The notes below the pieces were generated by a model. The model was not told the origin of the DNA. It did not search any database and worked only from the letters and a program-made list of their open reading frames with translations. Positions 26,310 to 34,182 of a stretch of 34,182 nucleotides of DNA are shown one piece after another. The position numbers and the translations under genes are program-made. Source of the DNA: Xenococcaceae cyanobacterium MO_167.B52 (GTDB lineage Bacteria > Cyanobacteriota > Cyanobacteriia > Cyanobacteriales > Xenococcaceae); NCBI GenBank assembly GCA_030065315.1, contig JASJDB010000015.1:1-34182 (forward strand). The letters run 5' to 3'. How positions within the stretch are numbered: position 1 is the stretch's first letter; the number at the start of each line of letters is the position of its first letter.

Positions 26310-28040
26310 TTACCCAGGTGGCAAGGAAATAATAGTTCCCCTTGCTCCCATCATTTGGGAATAAATTTGACCATTTTGCTTGTGGGCAATAACATCCGCT
26401 ACTACCGCCGTATCGGTTTTGGATTTAATTTCACAAGAAACATAAAAAGTTTCACCAAAAGCAATGGAAGCATACTGTTCATAGTGTGCGATCGCTGAAG
26501 GCAAGCAAATCTGTTGATGTAAATACTGGCTCCATAACCATAAGGAGTGAATTTGTACGTCCAAGATATAAGGATTAAAAGTTTGAACTGGAAACTGTCC
26601 CTGTACTTGGGATGCTACTGGAGGTAAAGAACACTGGATGGTTATTTTTTCCTCATTACAATTGAGGATTTTTTGAACTCCTTGGAAAGAAGCACCATGA
26701 AACAAACTCAACCCACCGCTCTGATAAAAATCATTTTTAATGACCTGTTGTGGTTGGGGGGTTAGATTTAATGACTCATACTGAGGAGAGTCGGGAATCT
26801 TTACTTTGAGAACTAGCTGAGTGCTGAAGTGATAGCGGATTTTTCCTGCTTGATTCTTACTCCAAATACGAGCTTCAAATTCTATTTGATCCCTATCTTT
26901 GGTAATTTCTGTCAGGTCTAAAATATATTCCTGGGGAATATTGTCTTCAAAAACAATTCCTTTTAGAACTTTGAACTGTTGACAGCCAAAATACTTATAG
27001 CCTGGATAAATTTGTTCGCAACTATTGGTAATCCAGGACATCGCACAAGCAGCAGGTAACACGGGACGATTGGCGATCACGTGATCTAGTAGAAAGGGAT
27101 TAGCAGCTATAGATAGGCGACGGCGAATTTGATAGCTTTTTAATTGGGGATCTATAGCGATCGCTGAAGGAGTCAAAGGGCTACCAATAATAATTTGGGT
27201 ATCTTGATTTGGGGTTGCTAGTTCTTCTACTAGCATCTGTGTGCCAACCTCAATAGGAATGGTTTCAATGCCCCGTTCAGCAAAAGCCTGTTTTAATTGA
27301 GGGCTAACCATCCCACTATCCCAAGGACCCCAATCAATCGCTACGACTCGACAGTGGGGGTGATCTCGCTTTACTAAATGGGCTGTTTTGTTGAGAATGT
27401 CATTGGCAAGGGCATAATCTGTTTGCCCGGCATTGCCATAAAAACCCACTACCGAAGAAAACAGCACTAAATAATCTAGTTGACTAGGATCGACGCAACT
27501 GAGTAAATTTCTTAACCCCAATACTTTAGGTGCATAGACGATATCGTAATCTAGCTCAGATTTTTTCTCAATGGGCTTGTCTGCCAGATTTCCTGCACCG
27601 TGGATAATGGCAGTGACTGAACCAAGCCGTTCCACAGCTACTGCTAGTTCCGCTGCCAGGGCGGTTTCATCTGTCACATCCACACTGAGATATTCCGCCT
27701 TTCCACCTGCGGATTCAATTTCTCGTAAGGTTTGTTCAATTTCTCGTTTAGCTGTGATCGCTTTGTACTCTTTTTGCACCATCACAGGAGTTGGTTTGGT
27801 GCCTTGTTCTAGCAAATGCTCTAGAATACGCTTTTTTAATTCCAATTCACTGTTACAGTCTCGTAACCAAGTTGCTTCTGGTTGAGAGATTGAGGAACGC
27901 CCCAACAAAATAAACTTACATTGATATTGCCGAGCAACGGCGATCGCTGCTTGGGCGGTGATTCCTTTACCACCACCACTAACTAGACAAACCGAATTGG
28001 CATCCATTCCCTTGGTTATTCTTTCTTCAAGACTGATCAT
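26310..28040 (-). CDS. Ketoreductase catalytic domain plus dehydratase-like domain
   Basis: 576 aa. Residues 15-290 are the catalytic half of a PKS ketoreductase: NADPH motif SGGGKGITA (21-29), catalytic LFSSVVGF (Ser195/196), Tyr209 in QTDYALAN and Asn213. From about 300 a PKS dehydratase-like hotdog region follows, with His320 in FLLDHVIANRPVLP; the HxxxGxxxxP motif has Asn in place of Gly. It reduces beta-keto and probably dehydrates intermediates on the PfaA-like protein. Its ATG follows directly on the in-frame TAA of the preceding ORF, with GGGGG five nt upstream of that TAA-ATG. The structural half of the KR is in the other ORF, so the two must act together or be made as one chain. Confidence 0.9.
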   Translation of the reverse strand: MISLEERITKGMDANSVCLVSGGGKGITAQAAIAVARQYQCKFILLGRSSISQPEATWLRDCNSELELKKRILEHLLEQGTKPTPVMVQKEYKAITAKREIEQTLREIESAGGKAEYLSVDVTDETALAAELAVAVERLGSVTAIIHGAGNLADKPIEKKSELDYDIVYAPKVLGLRNLLSCVDPSQLDYLVLFSSVVGFYGNAGQTDYALANDILNKTAHLVKRDHPHCRVVAIDWGPWDSGMVSPQLKQAFAERGIETIPIEVGTQMLVEELATPNQDTQIIIGSPLTPSAIAIDPQLKSYQIRRRLSIAANPFLLDHVIANRPVLPAACAMSWITNSCEQIYPGYKYFGCQQFKVLKGIVFEDNIPQEYILDLTEITKDRDQIEFEARIWSKNQAGKIRYHFSTQLVLKVKIPDSPQYESLNLTPQPQQVIKNDFYQSGGLSLFHGASFQGVQKILNCNEEKITIQCSLPPVASQVQGQFPVQTFNPYILDVQIHSLWLWSQYLHQQICLPSAIAHYEQYASIAFGETFYVSCEIKSKTDTAVVADVIAHKQNGQIYSQMMGARGTIISLPPG

Positions 28041-28709
28041 TTAAACCCCCATTAAAGTAGTGCGTCCTTTTACCCCATAAGCCACTTCAGCAACTAAACG
28101 ATTGGGATCGTGTAGTTCTGCCATAATATGTTTTACTGCCACAGATGACTCAAGATCAGGATCAAGGTCAATTGCCCGACAAAAGACTGAGTTCCATTCC
28201 CAGCGCAAAGCTTTAGTTAGCCCAAATAAGCCTCCTGCGGTTGCACTAAAGTCACGTTTACCACTCAAACCAAACTCTCCATCGAGATGAGCCACCGTCA
28301 GAAAACAACTCCGTCCTTGTTTGGCTGCTTGATTGAGAGAGACTTTGAGATGTTTGGCTAAGAAAAAGACTTGTTTAAGAATTGCTGCTTCTTGTTTCTG
28401 ATAACTATCATCTTGGGCTTTTTTCAGCGGAGGATGGAGATGAATAAAAGTACTGATTGAGCCGTATTTATTAGCGATCGCCTTTAGTTGAGAATCTATT
28501 TCCCTTCCCTCTTCGAGAACAACACGATCAAACCCTTTTGAGAAGGATGTTTCTGGGGTTAAAGAGTGCAGAAAACTCAACATTACTACTTTTGCTCCTT
28601 GTTGGGTCAGAGATTGAGCGAGAGGGGCTGCTAAAGGTGATCCATTATCGCTTAAGAGAATAATCTGTCCTGGGGAAAAATCGAACTCTAGCCAATCTGG
28701 CTCTGGCAA
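28041..28709 (-). CDS. Structural (N-terminal) half of the split ketoreductase
   Basis: 222 aa, matching the non-catalytic Rossmann subdomain that precedes catalytic KR domains in PKSs (QIILLSDNGSPLAAPLAQSL, then WNSVFCRAIDLDPDLESSVA and VAYGVKGRTTLMGV). No ATG precedes residue 43: the frame has only TTG 28709 as a start, without a well-spaced ribosome binding site. The same frame is open further upstream to a TGA at the A9 run and there encodes RSPVSLKVLPEPDWLEF, which looks like the usual lead-in to this domain. This implies translation from the PfaA-like ORF by a -1 shift, or a frameshift mutation. It ends with TAA directly before the ATG of the next ORF, same frame. Confidence 0.8.
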   Translation of the reverse strand: MPEPDWLEFDFSPGQIILLSDNGSPLAAPLAQSLTQQGAKVVMLSFLHSLTPETSFSKGFDRVVLEEGREIDSQLKAIANKYGSISTFIHLHPPLKKAQDDSYQKQEAAILKQVFFLAKHLKVSLNQAAKQGRSCFLTVAHLDGEFGLSGKRDFSATAGGLFGLTKALRWEWNSVFCRAIDLDPDLESSVAVKHIMAELHDPNRLVAEVAYGVKGRTTLMGV

Positions 28710-28747
28710 AACCTTGAGACTAACTGGCGATCGCCCGATCTTCCCTC

Positions 28748-31700
28748 TTATGACCGACTCACCATTAAATTCGCTGGAGGAGTTTTTTTTTCAGCCCGAT
28801 CAGCTTGTAGATAGTCAACAATTTGACCAAGAGTCTGAAATTCTGACCCAGACAAATCAAGTTGAAACTCAGGAATTCGCTCTTGCAGTGCTGCTAAAAT
28901 TTCCTGCCGTTTGATGAGGTCAATGCCTAAATCCGTTGTTAGATTCATCTCTAAATCCAGCATAGAGATGGGATAGCCTGTTGTTTCACTGACCACAGTA
29001 AAGAGGGTGTGACCCATCGAGTTGGACTCAATAGAAGGTTGTACAGGGGCTTGAGTTGCTTCTTCTACTATGGAAGTTGACTCAATAGAAGATTGTACAG
29101 AGGTTTCAGTTGCCTCTTCTAGAGAATCGGTTTCCACTTTGGCAGTATAAGATTGTAAATAATCAATAATCTGTGCCAAAGTGCTTAATCCTGCTAATTC
29201 TTCTAGGTTAGGTTGAGGCAAATCAGGCATTTGCTCTCGCAACCCTCCCAAAATTTCCACTCGTTTAATGGAGTCAATCCCCAAATCTGCCTCTAAATCC
29301 ATCTCCATCTCTAGCATTTCTGCGGGATAGCCTGTTTTATCACTCACCACCTCAAGGAGGGTTTGACTGAGAGTCGCAACATCAATTTCTGGAGTTGAGG
29401 GTGTTGCTACGGTAATAAAGTTAGATAAATCTGGTTCGACTACTTGAGCAGTTTCTTTTTCTGGTAAAGCAATAGTAGTTTGTTGGGTTCCGTTACTATG
29501 TCCCTTACCATTGCTGTGATAATAGCCATTCCCATTACCATTGACAGTAATTGGAACAGTGGTCACTTGTAGTTCCGACTCAGTAGTAGGAGCAATCAAC
29601 TCTGTTACTTGAGAAGGCTGGGATGATGTAATTTCTGTCTCTATCTGACTAATAGGAATCCCACCAGTTAATAGTTGTGAATAGCTTTGCTGGGTTAACT
29701 GCAACAGATTTTTGGCATATTCTCCCTGATGATTTAAGTATTGCTCGTGAACTCTCAGAGTATCGGTTTGATGCTCCTGAAACTTCATGAGACTGCGCTC
29801 GGAACTTTGAATTACTGCGGTGTGGCTTTGTTGTGCTTCGGGAGTAGTTGACAGATTGAACCACAAATTATTTTGTTGCTGTATCAGTTGGAAAAAGGTT
29901 TTAGTGTATTCCGTCTGATGGTTGAGATAGAGCTTGTGAACTTCTAAAGTTTCCTGTTGATGTCGACTAAATTGATTCAGGCTATATTCTAAGCTTTCGA
30001 GCACTCTAGGGTAATTAACTTCTAATCTAGGTTGAATCTTAGCTTCAACTGGTGATCCTGTAACTAGGTCTTGAGGTTCTGTAGAGGAATGTCCATTTTG
30101 TTGGGCTGTTGTAACCGCAGTTTTAGCAAGTCCATTCTCAGAACTAGATTTGATCTGATGCCCATTTTGCAGTGCTTGTTCAAAACTCATCTTACTTTTT
30201 TCCGACTGATAATTGACACTACTTAAACGCACGTTTAAAGGATGTTTCGGAGTTGGGGTTATTTTTGGTGGTAATTGATAGGGGTCAAGATTTTTTAAGG
30301 GTAAACCTGCAACAAGTAACTGAACTACCGCCTCTCTCAGTTGATAATCACTATCCTGTTGACGACTGGAATTGAGAGCTATAGCTAGATGAGGGCGATC
30401 TCCTAAAATCTCATCTACCAGGTTAGTCAAAATTCTTCTAGGTCCAAACTCAACGAAACAGAACCCACCAGCAGCGTAAATATTTTCAATTTCCTTTTTA
30501 AATAACACTCGATTTAGTAAGTGTTGCTTGAGGATTTTTTTGCTAGCTTCTGGTTCATCGGGATAGAAATCGCCAGTTACATTAGTCAGGATAGGAATCT
30601 GGGACTTGTTAAAGGTAACTTGATCCACAGCACGGGCAAAAGGTTCTTGAGCATGACCCACCAGGGGAGTATGAAACGCAGCAGATACAGGAAGCAATAC
30701 AGCTTGATATTCTTGCTGCTGTAAAATCTCTTGAACTTTCAGAATTTCCGACTTAACACCTGCCAAAACCACCTGTTGCGGTGAATTATAGTTAGCAACG
30801 GCGACCTGGGGAAATGGAGCGATTATAGCTTCAATTTGGCTGACATCTCCGCTAACTGCCAGCATCGCCCCTGTCTCAGAGCCGGATTTAGCAGACATGG
30901 CTTGACCCCTTTCTTTGACTAAGAAGAAGTAATCTTCATCACTAAGAACTTGAGCAGCCCAAAGAGCCGTTAGTTCACCAAAACTGTGTCCTGCAACGAA
31001 ATCTGGTCTAAATCCCGCCTGTTGTAGAATTTTATATAATCCCACACTCAAACCTGCGATCGCAGGTTGAGCTGTTTCTGTTTGCCGTAAAGCTGTCTCT
31101 TGAGCTTCTCTTTGAGCAGAATTGAAGGTAGGAGGGGGAAAAACCCGTCGGGAAATTGCTATCTTACCATCATCAGTAAACAGGCGATCAATCTCGCTAT
31201 AAGTTTGACGCAGACAAGGGAAATTGATTGCTAATTCCCGCCCCATTTCTAGATACTGAGAACCCTGACCAGAAAATAAAGCAACTACCTTTCCTTCCGT
31301 CTCTAAGCCAGTTTGACGATAAAAAATGCCATGGGGATGTTTCCAGTCTTGGGCTTCGGGTTGTCTCTTTAAACAGTTGATCGCTTTTTTGAGTTTATCG
31401 GTTGCTTCAGTAAGAGAGGCAGCCACAAATCCCAAACGAGGTGCAGCAGCAGGAATTTCTCTAGCTTTACTTGCTTCTAACAGTCCTTGATAAAACTTTT
31501 CCTTTTCTTCCGACTGTAGCTGCTCTAACACTTCTTGACATCTACTTAATAATTGCTCAAAAGTTGCCTCTGTTAACAGTATGACTTGAGCATTGTCATG
31601 TAAGCGATAAGAACTATTTTGTTCTGGTTCATATTCTTCTAAAACCACATGATAGTTTGTTCCACCAAAGCCAAAAGAACTCACTCCCGCTCGCCGTGGC

Positions 31701-33169
31701 GTATCTTCCTTTGTCCGCATCCAAGGTCTAGTTTCCGTATTTAAGTAAAATAGGGAATGTTCAATATCCAGCTTGGGATTAGGTTTAGTAACATTAATTG
31801 TTGGCGGTAAAACTTTGTGATGTAGTGATAGGGCGGTTTTAATAAGGCTAGCTGCTCCTGCTGCTGCTTTAGTATGCCCAATCTGGGATTTTACACTACC
31901 TAAAGCAATCTGCTCTTGTTCAGAATTATCTTCACCAAAAAAGGTTTTAAGAGCAGTAACTTCTGCGGGATCGCCAGCCATTGTTCCTGTACCATGAGCT
32001 TCTATATAGGCAACACTGGTGGGATCAAAACCAGCTTCTTGATAGGCACGATCTAAAGCTTTTACTTGACCTTCAGGGCGCGGTGCATAGATGCTTTTAT
32101 GACGACCATCACTAGAAGTACCAATCCCTCTAATTACTGCATATATTTTATCTCCATCTCGTTCCGCATCTTCCAGACGCTTGAGGAGCAACATTCCTAC
32201 CCCTTCTCCTAACATCATACCGTCGGAATTGGCATCAAAAGGTCGAGTTTGCTGACTACGAGAAACAGCAGGAGTTTTACTAAAACACATATAAGCCACA
32301 ATAGAATTGTCAGTATCAACTCCTCCCGTAAGCATCATGTCTGCACGATAAGAAGTTAATTCTGCGATCGCCATCGATACTGCCCCCAAAGAGCTAGCAC
32401 AAGCAGCATCAACTACACAATTCATTCCACCCAAGTCAAAGCGGTTAGCAATTCTTCCTGCCACTATATTAGCCAGCATTCCTGGAAAAGCGTTTGGTTC
32501 CCAATCTACGTAAGCACTCTTAATTTTGGCAATAATTTTTTGCGTATCTGCATCAGATAGCCCACTACTTTTTAAGGCTTTTTCCCATACTGGATATTGC
32601 AATCTAGCAGATAACGGCATAGATAACTGTCTAGCTAAAGCCACACCCAAAATTACCCCAGTTCGCTCCCGATTAAAAGATTTATCTTCATACCCAGCAT
32701 CAGCAAACGTTTCTTTAGCAATTATTAATGAAAGTAACTGAGAGATATCGGTAACTTCCAGCAAATTGGGAGGCAGCCCGAACTCCATAGGGTTGAAATC
32801 AATCTCAGGCAGAAAACCACCTCTTTTACAGTAAGTTTTATCTGGTTTCATGGGATCGGGGTCATAATAATCTTCTACATCCCATCGCGAAGCAGGAACA
32901 TCGGTGATACAGTCCACCTTCTGGACTATTTTAGACCAGTATTCCCGTAAATTACGGGACTGAGGAAAGACTGATGCCATTCCGATAATCGCAACTGGTG
33001 TTTGTTGTAATTGAAGTTTTAATTTGGCTTCCACTTGTTTTTCAGCCGTAGATTGATTGTCAGAAGTCATTTTTTTTGTCCGTACAAGCTCTACAAGAGT
33101 TTTTTCTAACTTGTCAACTTCATTTGAAAGCTGCATCAAAGCAGTGCCAAACTTGATAGAATTAGGCAT
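28748..33169 (-). CDS. PfaA/HglE-like polyketide synthase (KS-AT-ACP-ACP*)
   Basis: 1473 aa. Ketosynthase (about 57-515): Cys257 in DAACASS, His392 in EAHGTGT, His432 in QIGHTK. Acyltransferase (about 625-940): FSGQGSQY, Ser729 in GHSFGE, His833 in AAFHTP. A long Gln/Asn-rich linker (about 960-1260) carries a duplicated 40-aa unit. ACP1 has Ser1300 in DLGIDSIKR; ACP2 has Leu1418 in the same place (DLGIDLIKR), so it cannot carry phosphopantetheine. PfaA proteins usually continue into KR; here that part lies in the next two ORFs. It builds acyl chains by repeated malonyl extension, as in PUFA or heterocyst glycolipid synthesis (family knowledge); the product is unknown. ATG 33169 lacks a clear Shine-Dalgarno; ATG at residue 34 is an alternative. 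Confidence 0.93.
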   Translation of the reverse strand: MPNSIKFGTALMQLSNEVDKLEKTLVELVRTKKMTSDNQSTAEKQVEAKLKLQLQQTPVAIIGMASVFPQSRNLREYWSKIVQKVDCITDVPASRWDVEDYYDPDPMKPDKTYCKRGGFLPEIDFNPMEFGLPPNLLEVTDISQLLSLIIAKETFADAGYEDKSFNRERTGVILGVALARQLSMPLSARLQYPVWEKALKSSGLSDADTQKIIAKIKSAYVDWEPNAFPGMLANIVAGRIANRFDLGGMNCVVDAACASSLGAVSMAIAELTSYRADMMLTGGVDTDNSIVAYMCFSKTPAVSRSQQTRPFDANSDGMMLGEGVGMLLLKRLEDAERDGDKIYAVIRGIGTSSDGRHKSIYAPRPEGQVKALDRAYQEAGFDPTSVAYIEAHGTGTMAGDPAEVTALKTFFGEDNSEQEQIALGSVKSQIGHTKAAAGAASLIKTALSLHHKVLPPTINVTKPNPKLDIEHSLFYLNTETRPWMRTKEDTPRRAGVSSFGFGGTNYHVVLEEYEPEQNSSYRLHDNAQVILLTEATFEQLLSRCQEVLEQLQSEEKEKFYQGLLEASKAREIPAAAPRLGFVAASLTEATDKLKKAINCLKRQPEAQDWKHPHGIFYRQTGLETEGKVVALFSGQGSQYLEMGRELAINFPCLRQTYSEIDRLFTDDGKIAISRRVFPPPTFNSAQREAQETALRQTETAQPAIAGLSVGLYKILQQAGFRPDFVAGHSFGELTALWAAQVLSDEDYFFLVKERGQAMSAKSGSETGAMLAVSGDVSQIEAIIAPFPQVAVANYNSPQQVVLAGVKSEILKVQEILQQQEYQAVLLPVSAAFHTPLVGHAQEPFARAVDQVTFNKSQIPILTNVTGDFYPDEPEASKKILKQHLLNRVLFKKEIENIYAAGGFCFVEFGPRRILTNLVDEILGDRPHLAIALNSSRQQDSDYQLREAVVQLLVAGLPLKNLDPYQLPPKITPTPKHPLNVRLSSVNYQSEKSKMSFEQALQNGHQIKSSSENGLAKTAVTTAQQNGHSSTEPQDLVTGSPVEAKIQPRLEVNYPRVLESLEYSLNQFSRHQQETLEVHKLYLNHQTEYTKTFFQLIQQQNNLWFNLSTTPEAQQSHTAVIQSSERSLMKFQEHQTDTLRVHEQYLNHQGEYAKNLLQLTQQSYSQLLTGGIPISQIETEITSSQPSQVTELIAPTTESELQVTTVPITVNGNGNGYYHSNGKGHSNGTQQTTIALPEKETAQVVEPDLSNFITVATPSTPEIDVATLSQTLLEVVSDKTGYPAEMLEMEMDLEADLGIDSIKRVEILGGLREQMPDLPQPNLEELAGLSTLAQIIDYLQSYTAKVETDSLEEATETSVQSSIESTSIVEEATQAPVQPSIESNSMGHTLFTVVSETTGYPISMLDLEMNLTTDLGIDLIKRQEILAALQERIPEFQLDLSGSEFQTLGQIVDYLQADRAEKKTPPANLMVSRS
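28783..28791 (-). other. A9 run at PfaA-like/KR junction (candidate frameshift site)
   Basis: On the coding strand GCT GAA AAA AAA ACT. Adding one A, or a -1 ribosomal slip, moves translation from the PfaA-like frame (stop at 28748) into the KR frame, which stays open to 28041. The KR frame has a TGA just before the run, so the run is the only place where both frames can join smoothly. Confidence 0.65.
29670..29995 (-). repeat. Duplicated 40-aa unit in the PKS post-AT linker (coding)
   Basis: Residues 1060-1100 and 1123-1163 of the PfaA-like protein share the pattern SLxxFxxHQxxTLxVHxxYLNHQxEYxKxxxQLxQQ. Predicted helical and Gln-rich; a dimerisation or docking helix pair is plausible (inference). 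Confidence 0.7.
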
Positions 33170-33978
33170 ACTACTGTGAATATTTAATTTTCTAAAGATT
33201 TACTCTTTATCGTGGTTTTTCATAAGGGAGTTACCATTATCTTTTTTACCATCAATAGCAAAAACAGCTAATTTAAATAGACTCACTTTATCAAAAAAGT
33301 CGCAAAATAAAACTACTAAATTAAAAAATATAGTGTTTATTACAAAGCATGAGATACACTTTGCCTGTGTTTTGAAAAAGGGAAAAACAAAAAAGTCTTG
33401 TACCTTAAGAGTCTGATGATTCTTAATAAATAACCCAACTCAAAAAGTGGTGTATGAGGTTTTAAAATATTATACTAGCTCTTCCTTTTATTCATCTTAT
33501 TCATCACAATCAAGGTATCCGCTTAATTAATACCTTTTAGTTACATAGATAATCAAGTCGCTTATTTGAAGTAATCTATTTTTAGTAACTTATTTTAAGT
33601 ATTGGTATGATTTATAATCTCTAAAAATAAGTATAATCCTTACAGTATAAGGTTTTGAAAAAAAAAAGAACTTATAAAATCATAATTGATGGAGAGAAAA
33701 TTTAACTAAAAAATGATGATAAAAACCCAACTTATGTAAAAAAGAAACACTTCATATGTAAAAAAAATGACATTTTTTATTGGCGATAAAAATTTAATTT
33801 TTGTGACTTTGTATTGAATTGTATAATCAAAGACAGTTTAATATTAACAAGAAGTTTATTATTGAAGTTATGTATTAAATAATTTCGCTTTTGTTTAAAA
33901 TGTAGCTTTAAAAAAATCCGATAGAAAAACAACTCTATAATCCTGGGCTATTATGATTTTTAATCAACCATATTACTA
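33170..33978. other. Long AT-rich divergent intergenic region
   Basis: About 810 bp between the start of the PfaA-like gene (-) and the partial gene (+). Very AT-rich, with many A and T runs and no supported gene. It must carry the promoter of the 18.4-kb run and probably that of the divergent gene. A direct repeat ATGTAAAAAA occurs at 33734-33743 and 33756-33765, 22 bp apart. No certain -10/-35 pair could be chosen. Confidence 0.55.
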
Positions 33979-34182
33979 ATGTTAATGGACAGCAACTCTC
34001 AACCTTGGAGATGCGTACTTGACCCCTCTCTCGCCCTATCTTATTACGGATCACTCATAGTAAAAAATTTAGGAAAGGAAGTAGAATTATGGATTGCAAG
34101 AGAATTGTGGAATATTATCAGAAACACTGACTTTTACCTACACCGACCAGAGTTAATTATTCCTCAACATTACTCTCATGAG
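33979..34182 (+). CDS. Partial hypothetical protein (runs off the window)
   Basis: An open frame of 68 codons from ATG 33979 (or ATG 33985) to the last base, with no stop. The translation has coding character: DSNSQPWRCVLDPSLALSYY, then LIVKNLGKEVELWIARELWN and FYLHRPELIIPQ. It reads like the start of a globular soluble protein, possibly a PIN-like or small cyanobacterial conserved protein, but I do not recognise the family. It is divergent from the synthase run and shares its upstream region. Confidence 0.6.
   Translation, partial: MLMDSNSQPWRCVLDPSLALSYYGSLIVKNLGKEVELWIARELWNIIRNTDFYLHRPELIIPQHYSHE

Overview
The window comes from a cyanobacterium. It holds about twenty copies of the HIP1 octamer GCGATCGC, AT-rich spacers, cyanobacterial palindromic and heptamer repeats, and cyanobacterial gene families (DUF29, DUF4336, DevBCA). 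I cannot name the genus. All function calls rest on recognising motifs by eye; no database search was run.

Layout. 1-1955: a group II intron whose ORF encodes a reverse transcriptase/maturase with an HNH domain, followed by a readable domain V. 2232-3932 (-): SelO-type protein AMPylase. 4068-4900: decayed IS1-like transposase debris. 4855-12738: ordinary accessory and housekeeping genes, namely an APH-like/P-loop kinase fusion, DUF29, ClpB, DUF4336, a HAD hydrolase and two small cyanobacterial hypotheticals. 13125-14455 (+): a truncated methyltransferase and an SDR oxidoreductase. 14780-33169 (-): one co-directional run of about 18.4 kb. 33170-33978: AT-rich intergenic region. 33979-34182 (+): the start of a divergent gene that runs off the window.

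The 18.4-kb run is the centre of interest. In transcription order it encodes a PfaA/HglE-type synthase (KS-AT-ACP-ACP), two ORFs that together make KR and DH, a PfaB/HglC-like protein (degenerate KS plus AT), a PfaD-type FMN enoyl reductase, a free ACP, and an unrecognised protein with an N-terminal TubC-type docking domain. It continues with a DevB-like membrane-fusion protein carrying an N-terminal response-regulator receiver domain, then DevC, a small acidic repeat protein, and DevA. In heterocystous cyanobacteria, related PUFA-synthase-like PKSs make heterocyst glycolipid chains and DevBCA with TolC exports them. By analogy this locus should make a long hydroxylated or reduced acyl chain and export it (inference).

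Unusual points: (i) the PfaA-KR-DH chain is cut into three ORFs, by an A9 run where a -1 shift would join the first two and by an in-frame TAA directly followed by ATG in the middle of the KR; (ii) the second ACP has Leu instead of the phosphopantetheinylated Ser; (iii) the receiver domain is fused to the exporter adaptor; (iv) a repeat peptide lies between devC and devA. No phosphopantetheinyl transferase, thioesterase, thioester reductase or glycosyltransferase is visible in the window.
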